Shown here piece by piece: positions 54,192-62,915 of a DNA stretch of 64,000 nt. Origin of the DNA: an uncultured Duncaniella sp. (lineage in GTDB: Bacteria; Bacteroidota; Bacteroidia; Bacteroidales; Muribaculaceae); contig CAJUSW010000001.1 of NCBI GenBank assembly GCA_910589485.1, forward strand, positions 526,970 through 590,969, written 5' to 3'. A program made the position numbers and the translations under genes. The notes beneath the pieces are model-generated. The model searched no databases. It was not told where the DNA came from and saw nothing but the letters and a program-made list of their open reading frames with translations. The first letter of the stretch is position 1, and every line of letters begins with the position of its first letter.

Positions 54192-55634
54192 TTATTCCAG
54201 TCCTGGATTTTGTTCAATCTTGTTAAGGTGAGCTATAATCTCGACATCAGGGATAGGCCAGCAATACTGGTTTTCCGAGAAATCGACATCGGGTTTGAGG
54301 GTGCGGATCCAAGGCTTACCGTCATGCTCGAAACGCAGTGATGCGAACCACGGAGTCTCGTTCTCCATGAGCAGAGTCACCACATATTCCTTATATATGG
54401 CATCCATCAGTTGCTGGTGAGTGGTTATTCCGGTTATAGGAGCGAGCACAGGATTGGTATATGTCTCACGCATCTTGTTAAGCTCGGCAAGCGGAGCGGT
54501 AAGATCGGAAGGATTTGTGCGGGCAAGAAGCTCGGCCTTCATCAGATAAAGCTCGGCATAACGGAACTGATAGGGTGTGTATTTGTCATCCATACCCTCG
54601 TATCGACCACGGTGATAGAGCTTGATGAGAATATTGTCCTTGCGCTGATCCTGCCAAGTCTCGGGAGAACGGGCATCGCCCACGATATAGGGATAACGCT
54701 CGTCGGCCTCAAGCCATTCCTGAACAATGTCGGTAAAGGTTGGGTTGAAGTACAGGCCGTAGGAATATATGAACTCGCTGTAGGAGAGGTTGGTCAGGTC
54801 GCCCATATAACGGCTGAAGAGCAATTCCTTGGAATCCCATGCCTTATCGTAAAGTTCGGTTACATCGCTTTCCATCGCAAATACAGCCGGAGCGGTAGTC
54901 ATCACACTGTTGACCAGATTGAGAGCCTCGGCATAATCGCCGTCCCAACCACGCACCATCAGAAGCTTGGCATGCATCACCTGGGCCATCTGCTTTGACA
55001 GATAATGGCTCGAAGTATAGTCTCCGAGATGCTCCTCGGCATACTTGAAGTCATCAATAATCACATTGTAGCTGTCGCCTACCGATATGCGGTCAAGCAT
55101 GAGGTTGGTAAGCTCGGAGGTCTGTGTACGGTAGATGATACCGTAGGGGGACTCGGGAGCATCAAACCAACGGGCATAAAACCACAAGAGGTGCAGATTG
55201 GCATATCCACGGAAACAACGGGCCTCGGCAATCAACCTCTCCTTTTCGGCCGAGGAAGGGAATTTATCATCGGTAAGCTTGCTGACACCCTCGATAGCTG
55301 CATTGGAGGCATTGATAACGCTATACCATTGCTTCCAGATACCATCTATGAAGGTATTAGGATTTGATTGTTTATAACCCATGTTCACTATATCAGGAGC
55401 ATAGTCCCATATTCCAGCCATGCAATGGGTGAAACCATAGAGATATCCTCCAAGATAAGAATTTTTGGCATATACGCCATAGATACCGTTCACACTGTTC
55501 TGGGCCGTCTTATAGTCGGTCACGGCATTTTCAAGCGTGTAGGAATTCTCAGGCATTTCGGTGAGGAATTCATCGCATGATGAAGTGGCAAGCATACATC
55601 CCGCCAACAACGTCACTATATATCTTTTTTTCAT
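54192..55634 (-). CDS. SusD/RagB family nutrient-binding lipoprotein
   Basis: A 480-residue SusD-like lipoprotein. The signal MKKRYIVTLLAGCMLATSS ends at Cys20. Typical pieces are DEFLTEMPENSYT, EKERLIAEARCFRGYANLHL, FRYAELYLMKAELLARTNPS and CWPIPDVEIIAHLNKIEQNP. It forms a lid over the SusC barrel and captures ligand outside the cell. The gene begins 15 bases after the susC stop. I use the ATG at 55634 over one three codons upstream. Confidence 0.92.
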   Translation of the reverse strand: MKKRYIVTLLAGCMLATSSCDEFLTEMPENSYTLENAVTDYKTAQNSVNGIYGVYAKNSYLGGYLYGFTHCMAGIWDYAPDIVNMGYKQSNPNTFIDGIWKQWYSVINASNAAIEGVSKLTDDKFPSSAEKERLIAEARCFRGYANLHLLWFYARWFDAPESPYGIIYRTQTSELTNLMLDRISVGDSYNVIIDDFKYAEEHLGDYTSSHYLSKQMAQVMHAKLLMVRGWDGDYAEALNLVNSVMTTAPAVFAMESDVTELYDKAWDSKELLFSRYMGDLTNLSYSEFIYSYGLYFNPTFTDIVQEWLEADERYPYIVGDARSPETWQDQRKDNILIKLYHRGRYEGMDDKYTPYQFRYAELYLMKAELLARTNPSDLTAPLAELNKMRETYTNPVLAPITGITTHQQLMDAIYKEYVVTLLMENETPWFASLRFEHDGKPWIRTLKPDVDFSENQYCWPIPDVEIIAHLNKIEQNPGLE

Positions 55635-55648
55635 AATTGACAAGGTGT

Positions 55649-58600
55649 TTAATCGATTGTGAGTTTCAGACCTACATTATAAGTACGGGCGGCGGGATAC
55701 GAACTGTAGTCATAACCTACGCCATAAAGAGCCGAGGGAGCTGAGAAGTTACCCTGCGGGTCCATACCGGGGTACTTTGTAATCGTGAAAAGATTGGTAG
55801 CCTGGAATGATGCCTCGATACCTTTGATGAGGAAATTACGGAACCACTTCTGAGGAAGCTTGTAGGAGACATTCAGCGCTGTGAGACGCAGATAGGACGC
55901 GTCATGGAGCCAGCGGTTGGAGAATGTGCTGTTCTGTCCCATACCGTAGTGGGTGGATACGGGATACTTGCCACTCTCGTTCATAGTCCAGCTGTCAAGA
56001 ATGAATGTGGGCGCATTATATACATTCACGCCTCCGAATTTCGACGCCTCGTCAACCCAATAACGTTTTCCGCCGAGCGCATACGAGAATGTCATATTGA
56101 ACATAAGGCCCTTCCATATAAGGGTGGAACCGAAACCACCGAATACATCGGGATTACTGTTGCCGAGATATGTACGGTCATCAGCGGTGATCTTCCCGTC
56201 ACCGTTAAGGTCTACGAGATACACGTCACCGGCACCCTCGGTCCATGAGGTTACTCGATAATTCATAGGCTGACCGGTAGCGGGGTTGATAGGCATGGTA
56301 GCCAGGGCTTCCTCATAGTTGGCATACAGACGACCGGCATCTACGTAGCCGTAGAATGTTCCAAGTTCGCTACCCTCGGTAAGCTTGAAATTCTCATAGG
56401 CACCTCCTCCGAGATATGTAGTGATACCGTTAAGTTTCTCAAGTTTACCCTTGTTATGAGCGGCATTGAAATTGATGTCCCAGGTGAGATCGCGGTTGCG
56501 AAGCACAGAAACAGTTACATCAAACTCCAGACCGGTATTGCTGATAGCTCCCACATTCTGATTGGTATAATCAAAAGATGAAGACGTTGGCACAGGGCGT
56601 GATGTGATAAGATTATCGACATACTTGCGGTACCATCCTATAGAACCGCGCACGCGGTCATCCCAGAAACCATAGTCGATACCAAGGTCGGTCTGTGTCT
56701 GAGCCTCCCACTGCAGGGTATTGTTACCGAGCGAATTGGGGTAGGATCCAGGCTGTCCGTTATAGGAATTTGAACCGATACCGCTGATGAAGTCATAGTA
56801 ACCGAGATTCTGCGAACCGGTCTTACCATAGGAGGCACGGAGCTTAAGGTAAGTAAGGACAGGGGCAAGACCTTTGAGGAACTCCTCATTGGACATAATC
56901 CAACCCACAGCTCCCGAGGGGAAGTAACCCCAGCGCTTATCCTTACCAAACTTGGAAGAACCGTCGGCACGGAAGGTACCTGTGAGCAGATAACGGTCGT
57001 TGAACTTGTACTGAACACGGGCAAATGCCGATACAATGGCTGAGTTGTACTTGGAGCTTGCTATCGAGTTCTTGATAGCCGCACTGCCGAGATTGGTGAG
57101 GACATCATCATCAGGGAAGTTGGAGCCGGACGCGGAAAGACGTTTGGCCGACTGACGCTCCATCGAGCTACCGATCATGGCCTGCACGTCGTGCTTACCC
57201 ATAGTCTTGAAGAATGTGAGAAGGTTATCCCATACGATCACATAATTCTGAGAATTGGTTTTCTGACCGGTATTGTTATCGCCATCATAGTATCGGCGGG
57301 TAAACTTATCGTAATCCGAATTGGAATATGTGGCATTCAGGGTGGTACGGAATTTCAGATATGGGAATATGTTATACTCCAGGAAAGAAATTCCGGTGAA
57401 ATTCTTGGAATCGCTATGGTTCTTATCCAACAGCTCCACAAGAGGATTCTTGGTATAGTAGTCAATTGTATTGATATTACCATTCTCATCATACATGGGA
57501 TAGTCGGGGCGCATGCCGATGAGCTTGTCAATCATATTGTCCTTCTCGTCGGCACGACGGGTAGATGCATCCATATTGAGACCGAATTTCACCTTTTCGC
57601 TTACTGTGGTCTCGAAGTTGAAACGCATACCGAAGTACCTGGAGCTACTTCCCTTCACTATACCGTCCTGATCCTTGAAATTGACCGACGCATAATAGGA
57701 AGTAGACTTGGTACCACCGCGCAAAGACACATTATAGTCCTGGGCAAAGGCGTTCTGAGTCATGGCATCCCAATAGTTATCGTGACCGTCATAATAGGCG
57801 TTGGGGAGCCATATATCAGCAATATCGCTCATATCCCACTGGCTTGTCGAGATAAGATTGAACTTGTCGATATCCATATAACGCTTGTTGAAATAGCTCA
57901 TGCCACCGCTTCGGAAGGCTTCAAGAAGATTGGCTTTCTTAGAAAAAGTCTTGTACTGTTCGGCATCCATAGTCTTGAAGTCATTGGAGTTGAGAGACTG
58001 CCAACCGAAACGCGAGCTGAATTCAATAGTAGGCTTCATGCCCTCGCTACCGCTCTTTGTGGTCACGATCACGACACCATTGGCCGCACGAGAGCCGTAG
58101 ATAGCTGTAGCCGACGCATCCTTGAGAATGTCGATCGAGCTGACGTCATTGAGATTAAGGTTATAGAGAGTATTTGACACATCGCCTGAAACATCGGCGG
58201 AATACTGGGGTACACCGTCGATTACCCACAGAGGCTGACCGTCGCCGGAGAGCGAGGACTGACCACGTATCACCACCGAAATAGGAGATGTGGGCGATGC
58301 ACTCGAAATCATTACATTGACACCTGCGGCCTTGCCCTGAAGCATACTGGCCACATTGGAGGTCATGGGCGAGTGCTCGACGTCACGGGCAGTGAGACGG
58401 GACACCGAACCGGTGAGGTCACGCACCTTGGAGGTACCATAGCCGATCACCACAACCTCATCGAGGTCGCTTGAATTATAGGAAAGTTCTACTGTTACAG
58501 GCTTATCACCCTTAATGGATACCGTCTGGCTGACCATGCCCACGAAACTCACCTCGAGTTGTGGATTCTTGGTACCGGCCGGAATTGTCAACGAGAAGAT

Positions 58601-58871
58601 ACCGTTCATATCGGTAACGGTACCGTTTTTCGTTCCCTTTAGAAATACTGATGCTCCCGGAAGTGGCTCACCGGCCTCGTCGGAAACAAATCCATTGATT
58701 GTTATTTTTCCCGGAGCTGACTGCGTGGCAGCTATCCCGGAAGTGATTTGTGATTCTACATCAACCGCGTTGGCACTTAATGTCTGCGGGAATGGGGAAA
58801 TCAGACTGATTGCAAGAATTGAAAGTCCAAAATACCCCCCCCCGATTGTTAAATAATGTTAAATTAAACAT
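55649..58871 (-). CDS. SusC/RagA TonB-linked outer membrane protein, start out of frame at a G9 tract
   Basis: A long frame gives 986 residues from an internal ATG at 58609 through the plug (VVIGYGTSKVRDLTGSVSRL, RGQSSLSGDGQPLWVIDGVP) and the full barrel. The same frame is open upstream through a normal carboxypeptidase-like domain (KITINGFVSDEAGEPLPGAS) and signal-like residues back to a stop at 58859, but has no usable start codon there. The ATG at 58871, after a good -7 box, is in another frame. The frames meet at a run of nine G (58843-58835). With eight G the protein would begin MFNLTLFNNRGGYFGLSILA, a good signal peptide, and be about 1073 residues. Confidence 0.85.
58835..58843. repeat. 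homopolymer run of nine C (G9 on the coding strand)
   Basis: CCCCCCCCC on the plus strand, nine codons into susC after its likely ATG. Homopolymer runs of this length slip easily during replication and also during sequencing; the present length puts susC out of frame. Confidence 0.9.
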
Positions 58872-58925
58872 AAATAGGGTTGAGGTTAAGATTAGTTGAT
58901 TGGATAATGCTGAGTACGTACATCG

Positions 58926-58933
58926 CAAAGTTA
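58926..58933 (-). promoter_or_regulatory. -7 box of the susC operon
   Basis: TAACTTTG on the minus strand, about 55 bases before the ATG at 58871. The -33 region is AT-rich without a clear TTTG, so an activator (for example an ECF sigma or hybrid sensor encoded elsewhere) may be needed. Confidence 0.5.
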
Positions 58934-58985
58934 TAAATATTTTTTAAACATTTTGAGGATATGTAATAAAATTTGAAAAAATAAG

Positions 58986-59027
58986 AAAAAAATTGCCGAA
59001 GAGAGATCTCATCGGCAATTTTTTTCT
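58986..59027 (-). terminator. purF-like gene terminator
   Basis: AAAAAATTGCCGA and TCGGCAATTTTTTT form a hairpin with A/T tails on both sides, about 30 bases after the purF-like stop. Confidence 0.85.
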
Positions 59028-59056
59028 TATTGTATTATACTATTTATATTACAATC

Positions 59057-60514
59057 CTAAATTTCCGCATTATCCTCCTCGGGGTGGTCGGTGCGGTACA
59101 CTTCGTCGGGCTGGATGCCGGTGCCGTCGAAGCAGTGGGTACAGATGGATTCCTTGGGGAGTCCGATGCTGTCGACGAGCGACTCGATCTTGCTGAACTG
59201 GAGGGTGGAGAGTTCGAGACGACGGGCTATCTCGGCTACCATGCGCTCGTACTCGGGAGTGCCGGTTGTGGCATAGGCCTCGAGATTGGCGTTGGCCGAG
59301 CCTTCGAAGTCCTGTATGATCTGGCGGGTGATCAGCTCCATGTCGCTCTTGGATGAGGTGAATCCGATGAATGGACAGCCATATACGAGCGGTGGACAGG
59401 AGATGCGGGCGTGTACCTCGCGGGCTCCGCACTCGTAGAATGTGCGCACATTGTCGCGCAACTGGGTGCCTCGCACGATGGAGTCGTCACAGAACACTAC
59501 GCGCTTGTCCTTGAGGATGGCACGGTTGGGGATAAGTTTCATCTTGGCCACGAGCGAACGACGCGACTGGTTGCCGGGGGTGAAGCTACGGGGCCATGTG
59601 GGGGTGTATTTCAGCACGGCGCGCTGGTAGGGGATGCCACGGCCCTCGGCATATCCGAGCGCATGACCTACACCTGAATCGGGGATGCCGCACACACAGT
59701 CGGCCTCGGTGGGATCCTCATGTCCCATCTGACGGCCTGCTTCCTCGCGGACGGCCTCGACGTTGATTCCCTCATAGTCACTTGCGGGGAATCCGTAGTA
59801 GACCCACAGGAAGGAGCAGATCTGACACTTGGAGGCGGGCTTCTGAAGCACTTCCACTCCATCGGCGGTGAGTTTCACTATCTCGCCTGGACCTACATCG
59901 CGCATGCGCTTGTAGTCGAGGTTGGGGAAGGCGGTCGACTCACTGGCCACGGCATAGGCTCCATCCTTTTCACCGATCACGATGGGGGTGCGGCCCAGAT
60001 AGTCGCGGGCGGCTATGATGCCATCCTCGGTGAGAATGAGCATCGAGCATGAGCCCTTGATCTTGCGGTAGACGAGGTTGATGCCGTCAACAAATGTCTC
60101 GCCCATGTTGATGAGAAGCGCGACTACCTCGGTCTGGTTGATATTGTTGGCCGAAAGCTCGCTCAGGTGCATGCGGTGCTCGAGCAATTCGGTGGCTATC
60201 TCGCGCAGATTGTTGATCTTGGCTACAGTCACCACCGCATACCGGCCGAGGTGAGAGTTTACGATAATGGGCTGAGGGTCGGTATCGCTTATCACGCCGA
60301 GCCCCTGGTTTCCAACGAAATGGTCGAGCTCGTCCTCAAATTTTGACCGGAAATAATCACGCTCAATTGAATGGATACTGCGATTAAAGCCCTTTTCGGG
60401 GTCGAAAGTCACCAGTCCGGCACGCTTGGTGCCGAGGTGAGAGTGATAGTCAGTACCGTAAAACAGGTCATTGACACATGGCTCGCGCGAAATCGCGCCG
60501 AAAAAGCCTCCCAT
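59057..60514 (-). CDS. purF: amidophosphoribosyltransferase family protein lacking the N-terminal catalytic Cys
   Basis: A 485-residue PurF homologue. The phosphoribosyltransferase half is intact, with the PRPP loop VVFCDDSIVRGTQL (339-352) and SGVGHALGYAEGRGIPY. The N-terminal Ntn glutaminase half, however, starts MGGFFGAISREPC instead of the MCGIxG of active enzymes, so the nucleophile Cys is replaced by Gly, and the glutamine-binding GNL segment is changed (AVVTVAKINNL). It may use ammonia or a partner glutaminase, or have a different role. The start fits the alignment, so a wrong start does not explain the loss. Alone between two terminator-like elements. Confidence 0.8.
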   Translation of the reverse strand: MGGFFGAISREPCVNDLFYGTDYHSHLGTKRAGLVTFDPEKGFNRSIHSIERDYFRSKFEDELDHFVGNQGLGVISDTDPQPIIVNSHLGRYAVVTVAKINNLREIATELLEHRMHLSELSANNINQTEVVALLINMGETFVDGINLVYRKIKGSCSMLILTEDGIIAARDYLGRTPIVIGEKDGAYAVASESTAFPNLDYKRMRDVGPGEIVKLTADGVEVLQKPASKCQICSFLWVYYGFPASDYEGINVEAVREEAGRQMGHEDPTEADCVCGIPDSGVGHALGYAEGRGIPYQRAVLKYTPTWPRSFTPGNQSRRSLVAKMKLIPNRAILKDKRVVFCDDSIVRGTQLRDNVRTFYECGAREVHARISCPPLVYGCPFIGFTSSKSDMELITRQIIQDFEGSANANLEAYATTGTPEYERMVAEIARRLELSTLQFSKIESLVDSIGLPKESICTHCFDGTGIQPDEVYRTDHPEEDNAEI

Positions 60515-60555
60515 AGAGAAATATTATGATTGGACGTTACAATTTTTTTGCGGTG

Positions 60556-60587
60556 CAAAGTTACGAAAAAACCACTATACCATCCAA
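60556..60587 (-). promoter_or_regulatory. purF-like gene promoter
   Basis: Minus strand: TTG (60587-60585), 21 bases, TAACTTTG (60563-60556), 42 bases before the ATG. Confidence 0.6.
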
Positions 60588-60655
60588 CGGGAACAATAAA
60601 AAAGCGACAAACAAGTGACGTTAACGCAGCATACAGCACCGCGGGCACAATGCGA

Positions 60656-60728
60656 TATAACCACTAATGTCCGTCACTCCCTGCGACTTACAGTCACGTT
60701 TGCGGGGTGACGGACATTAGTGGTTATA
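60656..60728. repeat. 22-bp perfect inverted repeat with 29-bp spacer
   Basis: The arm 60656-60677 (TATAACCACTAATGTCC...) is exactly complementary to 60707-60728, and imperfect pairing continues a few bases inward (CCCTGC/GCGGGG). It lies in the 277-base gap between the DUF4295 gene and the purF-like gene. The arms lack a T run, so it is not a standard terminator. It could be a mobile-element end pair, a recombinase site, or a stable RNA hairpin. Confidence 0.8.
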
Positions 60729-60791
60729 ACGGTGTGCCACACGCGACGGGGGAAATTACCCCGATGCAGGGCGACACTCTATTATGCCTTA

Positions 60792-60941
60792 TTACTTAAG
60801 GACGTCCTTAACAGCATCGTTGGGAACCATCTGTTCCTGGAATGTATAAGCACCGGTCTTCGCCGACTTAACGACCTTGATGACCTTGCTATAGGTGCGG
60901 CCTTCTCCCTTCTGGAGAGTTGCAACGGTTTTCTTTGCCAT
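60792..60941 (-). CDS. DUF4295 small protein of the rpmB-rpmG cluster
   Basis: A 49-residue basic protein read directly from the sequence: MAKKTVATLQKGEGRTYSKV at the start, AYTFQEQMVPNDAVKDVLK at the end. This is the DUF4295 family, which in Bacteroidota follows rpmB and rpmG. Its charge and place suggest a ribosome-associated protein. It begins 12 bases after the rpmG stop. Role unproven. Confidence 0.88.
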   Translation of the reverse strand: MAKKTVATLQKGEGRTYSKVIKVVKSAKTGAYTFQEQMVPNDAVKDVLK

Positions 60942-60953
60942 GAGTCAGTGAGA

Positions 60954-61142
60954 TTATTTAATTTCCTTGTGTACGGTGACTTTCTTGAGGATGGGGTTGT
61001 ACTTCTTCAACTCCAGACGCTCGGTAGTGTTCTTGCGGTTCTTGGTGGTGATATATCGAGAGGTACCGGGCATACCGCTTGCCTTGTGCTCGGTGCATTC
61101 AAGGATGACCTGAACGCGATTTCCTTTAGCTTTCTTTGCCAT
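60954..61142 (-). CDS. rpmG: 50S ribosomal protein L33
   Basis: A 62-residue basic protein with GNRVQVILECTEHKASGMPG followed by TSRYITTKNRKNTTERLELK, the L33 pattern (Bacteroidota form with a single Cys in place of paired zinc Cys). It lies four bases after rpmB and upstream of DUF4295. Confidence 0.95.
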   Translation of the reverse strand: MAKKAKGNRVQVILECTEHKASGMPGTSRYITTKNRKNTTERLELKKYNPILKKVTVHKEIK

Positions 61143-61146
61143 CTTC

Positions 61147-61407
61147 TTAAATGATGTCTAAGTATTTGATTTCGTTGATGTAACCCTTGGTTGCAGCTTC
61201 CTTGATGGCTGCGTCGAGGCCCTTCTTGTTGATGGTGCGGAGGCCTGCGGCCGAAATGGTCAGTGTGATCCAAGCTTGCTCCTCAACCCAGAAAAATTTC
61301 TTGTTGAAGAGATTTACGTCAAACTTACGCTTGGTGCGACGCTTTGAGTGCGACACATTGTTGCCCACCATTGCTTTCTTGCCTGTGATCTGACAAATTT
61401 TTGACAT
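61147..61407 (-). CDS. rpmB: 50S ribosomal protein L28
   Basis: An 86-residue protein starting MSKICQITGKKAMVGNNVSH, with SKRRTKRKFDVNLFNKKFFW and LTISAAGLRTINKKGLDAAI, typical of L28. First gene of the rpmB-rpmG-DUF4295 operon; a perfect promoter lies 133 bases upstream. Confidence 0.96.
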   Translation of the reverse strand: MSKICQITGKKAMVGNNVSHSKRRTKRKFDVNLFNKKFFWVEEQAWITLTISAAGLRTINKKGLDAAIKEAATKGYINEIKYLDII

Positions 61408-61539
61408 GGCTGTTGGTTTTTATCTCTTTGATTTATTGTTTATTGACGGGGAAGCGTGGGCCACCGATCATGCCTCATATCGTTGCACGGCGCATCATTT
61501 CCGCTCAACTTTCACATAAGGTGCCACGATTTTCGACCG

Positions 61540-61571
61540 CAAAGTTAAGCACTTTTACTCGTTTTACCAAA
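61540..61571 (-). promoter_or_regulatory. rpmB operon promoter
   Basis: Minus strand: TTTG (61571-61568), 20 bases, TAACTTTG (61547-61540): a perfect Bacteroidota promoter. The leader of about 125 bases (61533-61408) is GC-rich in its first half and could fold, but I see no known riboswitch or r-protein leader motif. Confidence 0.8.
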
Positions 61572-61642
61572 TTGGATTAGGAATTATTGTTATATCGACA
61601 CAAATTTTAACATATTTAATCCACCACTCCACTAATAAGTTA

Positions 61643-61694
61643 AGCAACCGCCGTGCCTGTCACAGATTGTGAGCCGGCGGGGCGGTTGCTTTTA
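61643..61694. terminator. hairpin downstream of the ROK kinase gene
   Basis: AGCAACCGCC (61643-61652) pairs perfectly with GGCGGTTGCT (61681-61690). A TTTT run follows on the plus strand, while on the minus strand the tail is TAACTTATT. It probably ends the ROK gene transcript. Confidence 0.65.
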
Positions 61695-61735
61695 TCATAT
61701 ATTACCGTGAAGCCGATGGCTCACGGCACGGTGAT

Positions 61736-62725
61736 TCACACCATGGGTGCGGGAGCGGCGGCATTGTCGGGCTTGGCTTCCCAACCGAGAGCGCTCGCGC
61801 CGAGCACGGCGGCATCGGCCTCTTTGAGCTCGGAGAGGATCACCTTCACCTTGTCCTTGAACATGTACATCATGTTGCGCTCCATCGACTCGCGGAGGGG
61901 ACGCAGGAGCAGGTCGCCCGACTTGGATAGTCCGCCGAAGAGGATGATAGCCTCGGGCGAAGAGAATGTCACGAAGTCGGCGAAGGCCTCACCGAGCAGA
62001 TTGCCGGTGTACTCGAATATCTCCTTGGCGATCTTGTCGCCATTGACAGCGGCGTCATATACATCCTTGGAGGTGATGGCATCGATGGGGATATTGCGGA
62101 GCAGGGAGGGCTCGGTGCGGATTTCGAGGAACTCACGGGCTGTGCGTGCCACGCCTGTGGCCGAGCAGTAAGCCTCAAGACATCCGGTGCGGCCACAACC
62201 GCAGAGACGGCCGTTGTTGCGCTTCACGATGAAGTGGCCGAGCTCGCCGGCAAAACCGTCGTGACCATACACGAGCTGACCGTTGATCACGATACCAGAT
62301 CCCACGCCGGTACCAAGGGTGATCATGATGAAGTTCTTCATACCGCGGGCGGCACCATAGGTCATCTCGCCGATAGCGGCGGCATTGGCGTCGTTGGTGA
62401 TGGCTACGGGGATACCAAACTTATCGCTCACCATCTTGGCCAGAGGCAGGGGTGTGGGCCAGGGGATGTTGGCGAGCCTCTCCACCATTCCGGTGTAGTA
62501 GTTGGCGTTGGGCGCGCCGATACCTATGCCATGGATCTTGTCGACGGCATCGTGGGCAACGAGCAGGCGCATCACGCCTTCGTAGAGATCCTCAAGATAA
62601 TCATTGAAGTCGGCATGCTTGAGAGTCTTGATCGAGGAGCTGGCGATGACAACGCCACGGGCATCAACTATGCCAAACACAGTGTTGGTACCGCCTATAT
62701 CGATACCTACTACATAGGGTTTCAT
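61736..62725 (-). CDS. ROK family sugar kinase, probable glucokinase
   Basis: A 329-residue ROK protein without a helix-turn-helix, hence an enzyme and not a repressor. The ATP loop VGIDIGGTNTVFGIVD is at residues 6-21. GHDGFAGELGHFIV and the zinc motif CGCGRTGCLEAY give the sugar-binding and metal sites. It probably phosphorylates glucose or a related hexose with ATP. Alone, with no sugar operon nearby. Confidence 0.9.
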   Translation of the reverse strand: MKPYVVGIDIGGTNTVFGIVDARGVVIASSSIKTLKHADFNDYLEDLYEGVMRLLVAHDAVDKIHGIGIGAPNANYYTGMVERLANIPWPTPLPLAKMVSDKFGIPVAITNDANAAAIGEMTYGAARGMKNFIMITLGTGVGSGIVINGQLVYGHDGFAGELGHFIVKRNNGRLCGCGRTGCLEAYCSATGVARTAREFLEIRTEPSLLRNIPIDAITSKDVYDAAVNGDKIAKEIFEYTGNLLGEAFADFVTFSSPEAIILFGGLSKSGDLLLRPLRESMERNMMYMFKDKVKVILSELKEADAAVLGASALGWEAKPDNAAAPAPMV

Positions 62726-62915
62726 GGATTTCTGTATTATTTATAAGTATGATTACATCAAATATATTATCTCTACAAACTTACGTATTTTTTCCTTAGA
62801 ATCGCTATTCATGTTAGTGAATTTTTCATAAATAGGCCGATTTTCCGGGAAGCAAGCATATTGAGTGAGCCTAAGAAGGTTCCAAGAGTATGCCAGAAGC
62901 CACTTATTGTATTTT

